Shown: one piece after another, positions 33,673 through 43,022 of the stretch
Layout: each line of letters opens with the position of its first letter
Position numbering within the stretch: position 1 is the first letter of the stretch
Source: Streptomyces sp. M41(2017)
GTDB lineage: Bacteria > Actinomycetota > Actinomycetes > Streptomycetales > Streptomycetaceae
Reading direction: 5' to 3'
DNA length: 64,000 bases
Assembly: GCF_002078175.1 (NCBI RefSeq)
Contig: NZ_MWFK01000004.1
Coordinates: 1-64,000, forward strand
The notes under the pieces: generated by a model
What the model saw: only the letters and a program-made list of their open reading frames with translations
Databases searched by the model: none
What the model was told of the DNA's origin: nothing
Made by a program: the position numbers and the translations under genes

Positions 33673-34089
33673 ATGCCCAGCATGACAGCACTGATCAACC
33701 CTGCCGAGGCCGCCTCCCGGCCGGAGCTGCCGCGCCGCCCGGTCCCCCACGAGCGGACGCCGGACCGGCCGACCCCGTCCGGTGGCCGGCCGCACCCGCG
33801 TACCGCGCACATCGTCGGCGACCCGACGATCCTGGAAGCACTGCGCCTGGTCGTCGAGCAGCAGATCGGCCCCCGCAAGCCGGGTGCGATCTACCAGAAC
33901 AGCGACGGTGCCTTCGAGGTCCTCTCCGTCACCCGTGACCCCGAGCGCGCCCGGGGCCTACTCCACCGACGCTGCGCGCAGTGGGCGGTGATCGTCCGCG
34001 ACGTGCTGCGCCCGGACGGTGAACCTTTCGTCATCGGCACCGTGTGGACGACGTCCGACCGTCTGGTGCGAGAGGCGGCGGCCCGGTGA
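33673..34089 (+). CDS. Hypothetical protein of the transfer cluster
   Basis: 138 residues; start at ATG 33673 (AGAGGAC upstream), with ATG 33682 as alternative. A Pro/Arg-rich N-terminus is followed by a compact domain (DPTILEALRLVVEQQIGPRK, FEVLSVTRDPERARGLLH, CAQWAVIVRDVLRPDGE). It is the first gene after the regulated promoter. Its stop overlaps the next start (GTGA). No function known. Confidence 0.65.
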   Translation: MPSMTALINPAEAASRPELPRRPVPHERTPDRPTPSGGRPHPRTAHIVGDPTILEALRLVVEQQIGPRKPGAIYQNSDGAFEVLSVTRDPERARGLLHRRCAQWAVIVRDVLRPDGEPFVIGTVWTTSDRLVREAAAR

Positions 34090-34217
34090 AGGCCCGGCTC
34101 GCTCGGTTACGTCACCTGCACGTACTGCGCGGCGCCGGGCAGTGCAGCCGGTGTAGCGGTTGGTTCGACGACTGGCCTGGCGGCGTCTGCGCGGCCTGTA
34201 TCGCCATCGGCCGGTAG
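34086..34217 (+). CDS. Small zinc-ribbon-like protein
   Basis: 43 residues from GTG 34086, overlapping the stop of the previous gene. It has two Cys pairs (CSRCSGW and CAACIAIGR) that could bind zinc. A TTA codon occurs at 34107-34109. Probably translated by coupling. Confidence 0.55.
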   Translation: MKARLARLRHLHVLRGAGQCSRCSGWFDDWPGGVCAACIAIGR

Positions 34218-34220
34218 CCC

Positions 34221-34397
34221 GTGTCTGACGATCTGCACCGCCGCTACCAGGACGCGCACACCGCGCACCAGGAGCACGCCCGCACCTGCACCACCTGCAC
34301 CGACACCAGGCGCTGCCCCACCGGACAGCGCCTGTACGAGGCGTTCACCCGCCTTCAGGACGCCTACCTCAACCGTCAGCGCCAGCAGCGGCGTTGA
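34221..34397 (+). CDS. Small Cys-containing helical protein
   Basis: 58 residues from GTG 34221, three bases after the previous stop. It contains RTCTTCTDTRRCPTG between two polar helices, a possible metal site. Function unknown; part of the small-gene run in front of the transfer genes. Confidence 0.55.
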   Translation: MSDDLHRRYQDAHTAHQEHARTCTTCTDTRRCPTGQRLYEAFTRLQDAYLNRQRQQRR

Positions 34398-34418
34398 CAC
34401 CGACTCTCGGGAGAGCGA

Positions 34419-34661
34419 ATGCGATTCGAGACCACCTACCAGACGTTCGCCGGACCGGTCCTGTCCGCGAAGCGCACCATCGTCAGCGAGGACGAAGCCC
34501 ACCGCGTGATCGGCGCGAACCTGGTCGCCGGGTTCGAGACCCACGTCCACACCAAGAACGCCCGCGGCGAGCAGCTGTGCACCCGTGACGGCCGCCCGCT
34601 CACCGTCGTCGCACTCCACGGCGCCCGCGTCGTCAGTGCCATGGAGTTCGTACACGTCTGA
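34419..34661 (+). CDS. Hypothetical transfer-cluster protein
   Basis: 80 residues from ATG 34419 behind GGGAGAG. A small soluble alpha/beta protein (TFAGPVLSAKRTIVSEDEAH, LTVVALHGARVVSAMEF). No motif recognised. A strong hairpin follows at 34716. Confidence 0.6.
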   Translation: MRFETTYQTFAGPVLSAKRTIVSEDEAHRVIGANLVAGFETHVHTKNARGEQLCTRDGRPLTVVALHGARVVSAMEFVHV

Positions 34662-34715
34662 CCTGCTGAGCCACTGTCTCAGCCGACACCGCCACCTCTG
34701 TCGGTTGCCTGACCC

Positions 34716-34752
34716 GCACGGCCCCACCCACTCCTGTGGGTTGGGGCCGTGC
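34716..34752 (+). terminator. Hairpin terminator
   Basis: GCACGGCCCC pairs with GGGGCCGTGC and ACCCA with TGGGT, one bulged base, short loop. It separates the first small-gene run from the next one. Confidence 0.65.
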
Positions 34753-34812
34753 GCGGTCCAGGGGAGCCGCGCAGCCGCGCACCCCACCCCGACCTCTTCC
34801 GGAGGCATCGCA

Positions 34813-35052
34813 ATGCGCATCGCGCCCACCCCGTCGACCTCCCGGCGCCAGCCGCCGTCGCTCTGCCGGCACACCCCGGCCTGTCCCGCCGCCGACAGCA
34901 GTGACGCCGAGGGCGCCCGTGTCGTGGCCGGCCAGCCCGAACAGGGCTGGAGTCTGCTGTGCAACGGCGTGTTCGTGTTCGCGGACACCGGCGAACTGCT
35001 GCCCGACGGCCGCATCGTCGCCCCGCACCGGCCGGCCCTCGCCACGCACTGA
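34813..35052 (+). CDS. DUF5999-like small protein
   Basis: 79 residues from ATG 34813 behind GGAGGC. The core CRHTPACPAADSSDAEGARV then LLCNGVFVFADTGELLPDG, with three Cys, fits a small conserved actinobacterial family I place as DUF5999. No biochemical role is known. Confidence 0.6.
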   Translation: MRIAPTPSTSRRQPPSLCRHTPACPAADSSDAEGARVVAGQPEQGWSLLCNGVFVFADTGELLPDGRIVAPHRPALATH

Positions 35053-35204
35053 CGCCTTCCACGCCCACGGCGCCCGGCCAACTGACAGCACGCACGGCCC
35101 TGTTTCGGCGCCGCGCCTGCTCATTTCGGGAGCAGCCGCCCGCGTTTCGCGGGCAGCCCCCGCCGTTTCGCGCACCCCCCTGACCCCCTCTCCCGGAGGC
35201 CCTC

Positions 35205-36881
35205 ATGGCGATCACTGACGTGCCGCAGCGCGCGGCACCCGACACTCCCGATTCGCGCCCACCCACCACCGTTTCGGAGACACCCCGCTCGGTTTCGGGA
35301 GCGGCCTCCACCGTTTCGCAGACGCCGAAGCGGAACGCGGTCAAGCCCGGACGCGACCGGCTGATGACGATCCTGTCGGTGGCCGCCGCGACCGGCGGGC
35401 CGCTGATCGGCGCCATCGGCTTCGCGATGTCCTACAGCACCCTCGCGAAGAAGGCATTGAGCTGGGGATTCAGCCCCGATCTGGCGCCCTGGTTCCCGGT
35501 CGGCGTGGACGCGTCGATCATCGTGTTTCTCGCGCTGGACCTGTACCTCATCCGCAAGGACACTCCGTGGCCGCTGCTGCGGGCGGCCGCCCACGTGATG
35601 ACGTTCGCGACGATCTGGTTCAACGCGTCCTCGCAGGGCCACATCAGCGACGACCCGGTCAGGGCGGCCTCGCACGGCGTCATGCCGCTGCTGTTCGTGA
35701 TCGGCGTCGAGGCCGCACGCCGGCTGTTCATCAAGAAGACGCAGATCGAAGCGGGTACGGCCACCGACCGGATCCCGCTGCACCGCTGGATCCTCTCCCC
35801 CATCGGCACCCCGCGCTTCTACCGGCGGATGCGGCTGCACAACGTCACCTCCTACCCGGAGATGATCCGCCGCCAGCAGGAACTCACCGCCTACAAACAG
35901 TGGCTCTCCCGCAAGTACAAAGGCGACCTGGCCAAGGCCAGCGACGATGAACTGCTGCCGATGAAGATGGCCGCCTACGGCTACACCGTCGACGAAGCGC
36001 TCGCCATGCCCGAGCAGCAGGAAGCCAAGGCGCAGCAGCGGGCGGAGGAAGCCGAGGGCCGACGCCGCGACGCGGACACCCGCCGGGAGGTCGCGGACAA
36101 GCGAGCCGAGGCGGACCGGCTGCAGGCCGACGGGGAGCTGGAGGCGGTGCGAGCCCAGGTGGAGGGCACCACCGCGCAGGCCCGGGCACACGCCCGCGCC
36201 CAGGCCAGTGCCGCCGAGCGGGCTGCTGAGCAGGAAGAGCAGGCGCTGGAGACGGCTCTCATGGCCGAAGCCCGCGCCCGCCAGGAGCAGGCAGAGCACC
36301 AGGCCGCACAGGAACGCGAGCGGGCAGCCGAAGCGGACCTGCGGGCAGCGGAGTTGGAGCGCCAGGCAGCCGAGAAGCGGAAGCAGGCGGCAGAGGCCGA
36401 CCGTGCTGCCGCTGCAGAGGCGCAGGCGGTCGAAACCCAGGCGGCTGCCGAAGCCCGCAAGGCCGCCGCCGAAGCGAACCGGCGTGCTGCCGAAACGGAG
36501 AGGGCCGCTGCCGAAACGCAGCGCGTCACTGCCGAAACCCAGCGGCTCACCGCCGAAGAAGCCGAGCGCCAGGCGAACGCCGACGCCGGCGTCCAAGCGG
36601 CCCGGCGGCGTGAGGCCGAAGCCGAACTGGCCGCCGCCGAAACGCGACTGGCCGCTGCCGAAATCGAGCGGCGCGCGGTCGAAATCGAGGACGCCGCGAA
36701 GCTGAGCCCGCGCCAGCGCGCGGTCCGCAAGGTCGCCCGAATGATCCTCGCCGTCGACGGCCAGACCGACCGGCTGCCGCTCGCCGAAATCCAGCGCGAA
36801 CTCGCCGTCACCTCGCCCGGCACCGCCTCCGAGTACCGCCAGGAGGCCGCCGAACTGCTGGCAGGCGGCTACCGGCCCTGA
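35205..36881 (+). CDS. DUF2637-type membrane protein with long coiled coil (Spd-like)
   Basis: 558 residues behind CCGGAGG. A Pro/Thr head is followed by four hydrophobic segments between about 50 and 180 (SVAAATGGPLIGAIGFAMSY, VGVDASIIVFLALDLYLI, VMPLLFVIGVEAARRLF), matching DUF2637 proteins of actinobacterial conjugative elements. From about 265 to 490 the protein is an unbroken Ala/Glu/Arg coiled coil. The last 60 residues resemble a winged helix (LPLAEIQRELAVTSPGTASE). It probably helps plasmid spread or anchors the transfer complex in the membrane. Confidence 0.75.
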   Translation: MAITDVPQRAAPDTPDSRPPTTVSETPRSVSGAASTVSQTPKRNAVKPGRDRLMTILSVAAATGGPLIGAIGFAMSYSTLAKKALSWGFSPDLAPWFPVGVDASIIVFLALDLYLIRKDTPWPLLRAAAHVMTFATIWFNASSQGHISDDPVRAASHGVMPLLFVIGVEAARRLFIKKTQIEAGTATDRIPLHRWILSPIGTPRFYRRMRLHNVTSYPEMIRRQQELTAYKQWLSRKYKGDLAKASDDELLPMKMAAYGYTVDEALAMPEQQEAKAQQRAEEAEGRRRDADTRREVADKRAEADRLQADGELEAVRAQVEGTTAQARAHARAQASAAERAAEQEEQALETALMAEARARQEQAEHQAAQERERAAEADLRAAELERQAAEKRKQAAEADRAAAAEAQAVETQAAAEARKAAAEANRRAAETERAAAETQRVTAETQRLTAEEAERQANADAGVQAARRREAEAELAAAETRLAAAEIERRAVEIEDAAKLSPRQRAVRKVARMILAVDGQTDRLPLAEIQRELAVTSPGTASEYRQEAAELLAGGYRP

Positions 36882-37026
36882 GCTGGCGCAACACCCGTCC
36901 GACGGTTCCACCGGCCCCCGAGCTGCTGATGACAACTCGGGGACACGGTGAAGGCGCCGAGACGCCGCCCCAACCTTCCCCCGGATCCGGATCCCCGCAC
37001 CACCCCACCTGAGGAGAAAACCCCTG

Positions 37027-37533
37027 ATGAGTAAGGACATTGCATCCCGCGTGACGACCGGCGTGCAGGCGCTGGCGCTCCCCGGACAGCGGGAGGGCTG
37101 GCAGGCGCAGCACCGCGGCAGCCTGCTCTCCGACGCGCAGGCCTACGACGCCCTCGCCGACGCCGTCGAGGCCGATCTGAAGGGCCGCCGCCTGGACGGT
37201 GACCTGCCCTGGGGGCTGTCGGCGGCGTCCCGTGCCCGTAAGCGGGTCCGGCCGCTGCGGGACACCGCGCGCGCCATGCGCAAGGCCGCCAAGGCCATCA
37301 ACAGCGTGGTCGCCGCCTATGAGGAGACCCAGCCTGAGGTGGTGCTGCGCCGGCGGGAGGACAAGGCGCTGAAGAAGGCGCAGCGCAAGCAGAACGTGCA
37401 GGTCACTGCCTACAACAGTGCCGACCAGACCCTGCAGCGTCTCGCCCCCGGCACAGAGGAGGGCGCACCGGCCGGGCAGGCCCGGCTGCTGGGCGACTTC
37501 TTCGGCCCGGGCCAGCAGCGGCGAGGCGCCTGA
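37027..37533 (+). CDS. Hypothetical helical transfer-cluster protein
   Basis: 168 residues. Largely helical and basic (RARKRVRPLRDTARAMRKAA, VVLRRREDKALKKAQRKQNV). The stop overlaps the next start (TGATG). No family recognised; likely co-translated with 37533-37754. Confidence 0.65.
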   Translation: MSKDIASRVTTGVQALALPGQREGWQAQHRGSLLSDAQAYDALADAVEADLKGRRLDGDLPWGLSAASRARKRVRPLRDTARAMRKAAKAINSVVAAYEETQPEVVLRRREDKALKKAQRKQNVQVTAYNSADQTLQRLAPGTEEGAPAGQARLLGDFFGPGQQRRGA

Positions 37534-37754
37534 TGGCAGGCACGCCACTGTCCCCGAAGCAGGCCGCCCACTGGAACCGCCGACTCGAACAAGCCCGCGC
37601 TGCCGGTGAGCGCGGGCCTGAGGAGTTCTTCCGCGTCTGGCTCGACCTGGTGAAGGTCTCCGCCATCCAAAAGGCCCGCCGCACCGGCGACCACAGCGTG
37701 TTCAACGCGCTGTCGGCGGAGCTGGAACGCATCTACCGGGATCACTGCCAGTAA
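37533..37754 (+). CDS. Small helical protein, coupled to the previous gene
   Basis: 73 residues starting inside the previous stop (TGATG). Helical and charged (KQAAHWNRRLEQARAAGERG, EEFFRVWLDLVKVSAIQ). No motif recognised. Confidence 0.6.
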   Translation: MAGTPLSPKQAAHWNRRLEQARAAGERGPEEFFRVWLDLVKVSAIQKARRTGDHSVFNALSAELERIYRDHCQ

Positions 37755-37808
37755 TCGTCATCGTCATCATCATCACCGCCGAAATGAGGGTTGACGGGGC
37801 TCCCAACC

Positions 37809-37829
37809 ACGCGTACGCGTACGCGTACG
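37809..37829 (+). repeat. CGCGTA tandem palindrome in a leader
   Basis: ACGCGTACGCGTACGCGTAC is a run of alternating purine-pyrimidine palindromes lying about 50 bp before the GTG at 37877. It could form a cruciform or Z-like DNA; role unknown. Confidence 0.5.
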
Positions 37830-37876
37830 AGGCGCCTCTTCTCCTTCACCGGCAGTAACCGTGAGAGGAGGGCCCC

Positions 37877-39985
37877 GTGTCCGACGACGACCCCCCGGAC
37901 AACGTCCGTCAACTGCCCCGGATCGGCTCCCCGCCGCCCCCGTCCGTGCCACCCCCCGTCACCCTGGACGGCCCCGACGAGGACCGCGATTCAGCCCCCG
38001 GGCCTGTTCGAATTTCCGCTTTCGACGCCCCCGAAGTACCCCACGCGCCGCCCCCGCCCACGGCAGGGGCGGCGCTGCGCAGCGAGGGCTTGAGCGAGGG
38101 CGAGCAGCCACCCGACGCGGGCCCGCCCCGCACCGGCGCGCTGTCGCTCGCCGCGATCCTCGCGATCGCGCTGGCCGCGTTTGAGGGGCTGCAGACCTGG
38201 ATCCAGGAATCCGGGCCCCGCCGGGCGGAAGCCGCCGCGCACCAGCGGGAGATGGAACTGCTCGCCGCGAAGGCCGGCGCCGATGCCACCCGGCACGGCG
38301 CGGAAGCCGACGCGGCACGCGCAAAGACCCATCGCGGCGGGGGTGTTCAGTCCAGCCGTGACTACGGCCGCAGCGCGCTCGGGCGGGGCTCTGGCAGCCC
38401 CGGACGGGCCGGTGGCGCACTGGGTTCGGGCGGTTGGCGGGGAGGCGGCAGAGGGTTGTTCAACGGCTCTCCGCACGGTCCCGGCGGCCGTTCCAGTCAC
38501 GGCCGTGCCGGAGCCGGCTTGTTCGGCGGCGGCACCCGAAACGACGGTCACCGTGGCCGCCCGGACGGCACCTCGGGACGCGGCAACGGAGGCGCAGGCG
38601 CCGGGCTGTTCGGTGGCGGCAGCCGTCCGGGAGCCGGCGGCGGCCGCAGCAACGGCAACGGCAAGGGAAGCGGCGGCAACGGCAAGGGCCCGGGAAGCCC
38701 GGGGTCGGGCGGACACGGCGGCGGCACCGGTGGCGGCAAGGGCGCCAGCAGCGGCGGTGCCGGTCGCCGCTCACCTCGGCAGGCCGTCTCCGACTGGTTC
38801 AGCAAGGGCAAGGGCAAAGGTCCCGGTCCTGCAGGCAGCGGTGGAGGGGCGCAGCAGAAAGGAGCTGCCGGCGACCGGTCGGCGGCCATCCAGAACGCGC
38901 TGAAGAAGACCCGGCAGTCCCGCACGGGCGGAGGTGCCACGGCGCCGACGTTCTGGGAGGCGGCCGGGGACCGGCTGCAGGACCGGTGGAAGAACCGCCA
39001 GGCCCGCACCGCCGCATCCACGGACGCGACGGGCAAGCAGAAGAAGGATGGTTCGGGCGGCGCCCCCGGCGTCAATGACGGCTGGTCGCCGAACGGCCGG
39101 ACCACGTTCCGCTCGGCTGTCTTCGATGCGGTCAACGAGCGCTGGTCCAAACGCCGCGACCAGTGGAAAGCCAGGGGCGGTCCCCGCACCCGCCGCCCCT
39201 CCCCCGGCACCAACGGCCGGACCGCTCGGCCCGGTTCGGCCAAGGCCGGCCCGGGTGGAGCCGCTCCCGGACCGGGCGCGCGCACCGGTCCGGAGCCCGG
39301 CCATTCCGGTCCTCGCAGTTCGCCGTTCGACACGGACGCCGAGACCAACGTGACGATCACGGTGGAGCAGGTCGACCCGCCCGGCACCCACGCCCGCCGC
39401 TGGGAACCGGAGGCCATCGCCCCATCGCGCCGCCAGCTGCCCGCGCGCGGCACCCCCGTCCTCTCGCGCGCACCGCAACGCTCGGCCGGTACCCGGCCGG
39501 GAACCACCCGCAGGAAGGACCCCATCCCTATGCCCCCATCCGCATCCAGCCCCTCCCCCGTCGTCCAGGTGACGCCCCCGCCCGCGAATGCGATGGCCGG
39601 ACGGCACGCCACGGAGATCAGCCTCGACGGTGCCGTGAAGGCACTCACCCGGCTGACCACCGAGGGGATGGAGACCTATGACGACTGCAAGCAGTTAATG
39701 CATCAGGCCCGGCGCCTGTTCACCGAGCTCGAGGTGATGGCCAACGACCTGGCCAACCACCACAACATCACCGGCGCGCGCACCGTGCGCGCCATGGGTG
39801 TGCTGATGGAGAGCGTCGGGATGCTCGCCGGCAACGCGGAGCGCATGGCCAAGTCCGCGCTGAACGCCGCGGAGCTCGCCGAGGCGGAAGAGACCGCGAT
39901 GGAGCGGGACTACCGGCCCACCCAGACCGCGGCCATCGACGCCGGCCTGGCCGCCCCCAGCGCCCGCATCCACAACGAGAACTGA
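37877..39985 (+). CDS. Gly-rich transfer-cluster protein with helical C-terminal domain
   Basis: 702 residues from GTG 37877 behind AGGAGGG. A Pro-rich head, one hydrophobic helix (LSLAAILAIALAAFEGLQTW, about 90-110) and then a long Gly/Ser/Arg-rich region (about 150-510) with elements such as AGAGLFGGGTRN and AGAGLFGGGSRP. The C-terminal 130 residues are a helical bundle (GAVKALTRLTTEGMETYDDC, RTVRAMGVLMESVGMLAGNA). A TTA codon near 39694 may tie translation to bldA. The position before the translocase suggests a role in mating-complex assembly. Confidence 0.65.
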   Translation: MSDDDPPDNVRQLPRIGSPPPPSVPPPVTLDGPDEDRDSAPGPVRISAFDAPEVPHAPPPPTAGAALRSEGLSEGEQPPDAGPPRTGALSLAAILAIALAAFEGLQTWIQESGPRRAEAAAHQREMELLAAKAGADATRHGAEADAARAKTHRGGGVQSSRDYGRSALGRGSGSPGRAGGALGSGGWRGGGRGLFNGSPHGPGGRSSHGRAGAGLFGGGTRNDGHRGRPDGTSGRGNGGAGAGLFGGGSRPGAGGGRSNGNGKGSGGNGKGPGSPGSGGHGGGTGGGKGASSGGAGRRSPRQAVSDWFSKGKGKGPGPAGSGGGAQQKGAAGDRSAAIQNALKKTRQSRTGGGATAPTFWEAAGDRLQDRWKNRQARTAASTDATGKQKKDGSGGAPGVNDGWSPNGRTTFRSAVFDAVNERWSKRRDQWKARGGPRTRRPSPGTNGRTARPGSAKAGPGGAAPGPGARTGPEPGHSGPRSSPFDTDAETNVTITVEQVDPPGTHARRWEPEAIAPSRRQLPARGTPVLSRAPQRSAGTRPGTTRRKDPIPMPPSASSPSPVVQVTPPPANAMAGRHATEISLDGAVKALTRLTTEGMETYDDCKQLMHQARRLFTELEVMANDLANHHNITGARTVRAMGVLMESVGMLAGNAERMAKSALNAAELAEAEETAMERDYRPTQTAAIDAGLAAPSARIHNEN

Positions 39986-39996
39986 CCAGGAGAACC

Positions 39997-40401
39997 ATGG
40001 GAGAGATCGCTCCTGCCGTCGCAGCGGACGGTGCCGCCAACGGCTACCTGTCCATCAACGCCAAGTTCACCGCCCTGCAGAAGGCGGCCGCCGGCCTATT
40101 CGAGCACGCCGAGCAGATCGCACAGCGGATGCGCGCCAACGCCGATTCGGCGGTCGTCGTCGCGGAGTTGTGCGCGGCCGCGGAAGCCGATGCCCGGCAC
40201 GTCGCGGCCGTCGCCGAGGTCGGTGAAGCGTTCGGGCAGGTCGTCGGCGGCTGCAAGCGCCTGCTGAGCTCCGCCGAGCAGACCCACCAGGCCGCCACCG
40301 ACGTCAAGGCCGCCCACCAGGCGGAGTACGGCCCGGTGCACGCCGCCGCCACCGCCTCGAGGGCCCGCCAGGCCAAGCCCGGCTTCTACCAGCCCCTCTA
40401 A
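39997..40401 (+). CDS. Helical transfer-cluster protein
   Basis: 134 residues, all-helical (FTALQKAAAGLFEHAEQIAQ, GEAFGQVVGGCKRLLSSAEQ). Its pattern recalls the C-terminal helical part of the previous protein, as if derived from it by duplication. It starts 12 bases after that gene. Function unknown. Confidence 0.65.
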   Translation: MGEIAPAVAADGAANGYLSINAKFTALQKAAAGLFEHAEQIAQRMRANADSAVVVAELCAAAEADARHVAAVAEVGEAFGQVVGGCKRLLSSAEQTHQAATDVKAAHQAEYGPVHAAATASRARQAKPGFYQPL

Positions 40402-40429
40402 CTCGCACCCGACCCGACCGCACGACCCC

Positions 40430-40461
40430 GTGGGGCTGCATCCGACCTGGTGCAGCCCCAC
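40430..40461 (+). terminator. Hairpin before the translocase gene
   Basis: GTGGGGCTGCA pairs perfectly with TGCAGCCCCAC (11 bp, 10-base loop). It separates the upstream run from traB. Confidence 0.65.
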
Positions 40462-40497
40462 CCGTTTGCCCCTCACCCTGGAAAGGACCGATCTGCC

Positions 40498-42927
40498 GTG
40501 ATGCGCAGGATGCCCACACGGGCGAAGACAGAACTCGCCGCCTACGGGGCATCCACCGCCGCCCTCGCGGTGCTGCCCAACATGGAACTGCTGCCCGCCC
40601 ACGCGACCGTTGCCGCGATCGGCGGCGTGAGCACCTGGTGGCTGTACCAGCGCGTCAAGCACGGCGACTTCCCCAAGGCGCTGCGCTCCGCACAGCGCCT
40701 GATGGGCCCGCTCACCGGCAGCGCCGTCTACGCGACGGCCGCCATCGCACCCGGCAACAGCTGGTGGGAGATCCCCCTCGCCGTCGGCTGGGGTGCCCTC
40801 ATGTCAGCCTGGCTTCCCGCCAGCCGCTCCACCTGGACCCCGCCCGGCGACCTCACCACCGTCTACCCGTCTGGGTTCGCCGGCCTGGTGATGCGGCTGT
40901 GGGACCAGCACGAAGTCGCCCTCGGCACACGGCTGGAGAACATCCAGCAGACGATCTCCCCCAGCCACCCCGACTTCACCTGCGACATCGTCGCCCCGAC
41001 CGGCAAGCCCGTCTCGAAAATCGACGACAGCGTCATCGCCGCCTGCTTCGGCGTGCCGACCCTGGCCGTGTCGCTGCGCGAGACCGAGCACGGGCCCGGC
41101 CGGATCCGGCTGACCGTCGCCCCCACCCAGGAAGCCGGCCGCAGCATCGACGACCTCTGGTCGACGCTCATCTCCCGCCCGGGCGGCGCCATCCCCGGCA
41201 GCACCATCGTCCGGGTGGAACGCCAGCACGCCCAGGGCCAGCTACCCGCACGCGGCATGATCCTCGCCGCCGTGGAACCCGGCGAGGTCGCCCGCGTCAA
41301 CTTCGACCAGCTGTGCTCCGCGTTCGGCGTCAAGGCCGAAGAGATGCGCCTGGTCGTCGAAAGCCGCGGCAACGAAGTCCTCGTCACCCTCTACGAGGCC
41401 GCGCCGCTCAAGGTCGCCCGCCGCGCCACCCGCGAGCTCCTCACCCTGGACGCGTACGGCCGCTACACGATCGGCACCGCCCACGACGGATCCGACGCCA
41501 AGGTCCACATGCGGTCCGCGTCCGGCACCTTCCACGGCTTCCTGGTCGGCGTCACCGGCTCCGGCAAAACCGTGTCACTGGCGCTGATGTGCGCGGCGTG
41601 GGCGCTGGCCGGGATGGCGAGCTGGGTGACCTCCGCCCGACCCGACGCACAGATGTCCGCGGTCGGCCGGCACGTCGACCGGCAGGGCTCCGGCCCCGTC
41701 TTCACCTGGTGGCTGCTCAAGGCCGCGGTCGCCCTGATGGACGTCCGCGGCCAGATGAACACCGAAGCCGGCCACGACTACTCCCCGCACTCCCCCTACC
41801 CGGCGCTCACCCTGGTCCTGGACGAGTTCAACTCCCTCACCGGGGATGACCTGTTCGGCGACGAGATTGCGCAGATGACGGACGTCCTCGCCCGCGAGGG
41901 CCGAAAGTTCGGCATCGGCGTCATCTTCGCCGGGCAGTCCCTCAACCTCGACAAGCTCGGCGGGTCCAGCTCGCTGCGCGACCAGGTGCAGGGCGGAATC
42001 GGCGTCGTCCTGCGCATCACCGGCGGGATCGCCGCCCGCCAGGCCACCGGCGGCCTCGCCGGGGACACCGACCTCCCGCCGGTCCCCGACCGGCTCGGCG
42101 CGCACATGTCGCTGATGGACCGCATGCTCGGCACCGCCACCGACGTCCCCGGCGAAACCACGCAGGGCATGGGGCACACCGTCACCGGCTCCGACGCCAC
42201 CATGATGCGCACCCTGTACGTGCACCTGCCCGACGACGGCTCCCCCGACGGACTCGACGAGATCTTCCCGGCCAGCGGAGCCATCAACACCCTCACCGAC
42301 CGCGAGATCGATGCCCTCAGCGCGCTCGGTCTGTGGCACGAGTGGACGATGCCGCCGCCCACCGGGAGGGAAGACGACGGGGACGGTGGGGGCGCGGCCC
42401 TGATTGGCTCGTTCACCCCGCCCCCGGCGGCCCGCAAGCCGAAGAAGAGCAACGTCAAGGACAAGATCCTCGCCGTCGTCGACCGGGAGATGACGGCCAA
42501 GGAAGTCCGCGAGCAGGTCGACGCCGCGGCCGGCAGTATCCGTAACGCCCTGAGTGACCTGGTCGTCGACGGGAAGCTCCGGCAGCCGCAACACGGCGTC
42601 TACGCCCCCGCGGGCGCCGACGTCACCGCTGGCCCCGAGCAGGGACCGGTGGAGGGTGAGCAGCTGCCCGAGGGAGTCGATGCCGAGCTGCTGATGCTGG
42701 CCGCCGACCTGGTGGTCACCACCCGGTTCGGATCCCAGTCGATGCTGCAGCGCAAGCTGCGCGTCGGGTTCGCCCTCGCCGGCGCCCTGCTGGACGCGCT
42801 GGAAGAGCGCGGCCTGGTCGGCCCGGCCGACGGCAGCAAGGCCCGCGAGGTCCTCGTGCCCATCGGCGCCGACGAGGACGTCCTTCGCGAGCTGCGCGCC
42901 GACCTCGGACCGGTCCTCCAGGACTGA
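40498..42927 (+). CDS. FtsK/SpoIIIE-type conjugal DNA translocase, TraB-like
   Basis: 809 residues; GTG 40498 follows GGAAAGGA, with ATG 40501 as alternative. Two hydrophobic segments lie near 50-105. The ATPase core has Walker A GVTGSGKT (about 351-358) and Walker B LTLVLDEFNS (about 440). The C-terminus (about 655-700) holds a winged helix (EVREQVDAAAGSIRNALSDL) like the gamma domain that recognises the transfer site. Streptomyces TraB moves double-stranded plasmid DNA between hyphae as a hexamer, and this protein should do the same. It is followed by a terminator. Confidence 0.9.
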   Translation: MMRRMPTRAKTELAAYGASTAALAVLPNMELLPAHATVAAIGGVSTWWLYQRVKHGDFPKALRSAQRLMGPLTGSAVYATAAIAPGNSWWEIPLAVGWGALMSAWLPASRSTWTPPGDLTTVYPSGFAGLVMRLWDQHEVALGTRLENIQQTISPSHPDFTCDIVAPTGKPVSKIDDSVIAACFGVPTLAVSLRETEHGPGRIRLTVAPTQEAGRSIDDLWSTLISRPGGAIPGSTIVRVERQHAQGQLPARGMILAAVEPGEVARVNFDQLCSAFGVKAEEMRLVVESRGNEVLVTLYEAAPLKVARRATRELLTLDAYGRYTIGTAHDGSDAKVHMRSASGTFHGFLVGVTGSGKTVSLALMCAAWALAGMASWVTSARPDAQMSAVGRHVDRQGSGPVFTWWLLKAAVALMDVRGQMNTEAGHDYSPHSPYPALTLVLDEFNSLTGDDLFGDEIAQMTDVLAREGRKFGIGVIFAGQSLNLDKLGGSSSLRDQVQGGIGVVLRITGGIAARQATGGLAGDTDLPPVPDRLGAHMSLMDRMLGTATDVPGETTQGMGHTVTGSDATMMRTLYVHLPDDGSPDGLDEIFPASGAINTLTDREIDALSALGLWHEWTMPPPTGREDDGDGGGAALIGSFTPPPAARKPKKSNVKDKILAVVDREMTAKEVREQVDAAAGSIRNALSDLVVDGKLRQPQHGVYAPAGADVTAGPEQGPVEGEQLPEGVDAELLMLAADLVVTTRFGSQSMLQRKLRVGFALAGALLDALEERGLVGPADGSKAREVLVPIGADEDVLRELRADLGPVLQD

Positions 42928-42932
42928 CCCAC

Positions 42933-42970
42933 GCGAAGGGGCCCGGCCACACCAGCCTGGGCCCCTTCGC
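42933..42970 (+). terminator. Terminator after the translocase gene
   Basis: GCGAAGGGGCCC pairs with GGGCCCCTTCGC, six bases after the stop. Confidence 0.7.
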
Positions 42971-43022
42971 ACCTCAGCCGGCCGGATACCCCGGCCGGAT
43001 CACCCCATCAAGGAGACTGATC

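Noticed and set aside
36400..36700. Repeated GCCGAAA motif as a DNA element
   Set aside because: It follows from the A-E codon pairs of the coiled coil in the DUF2637 protein.
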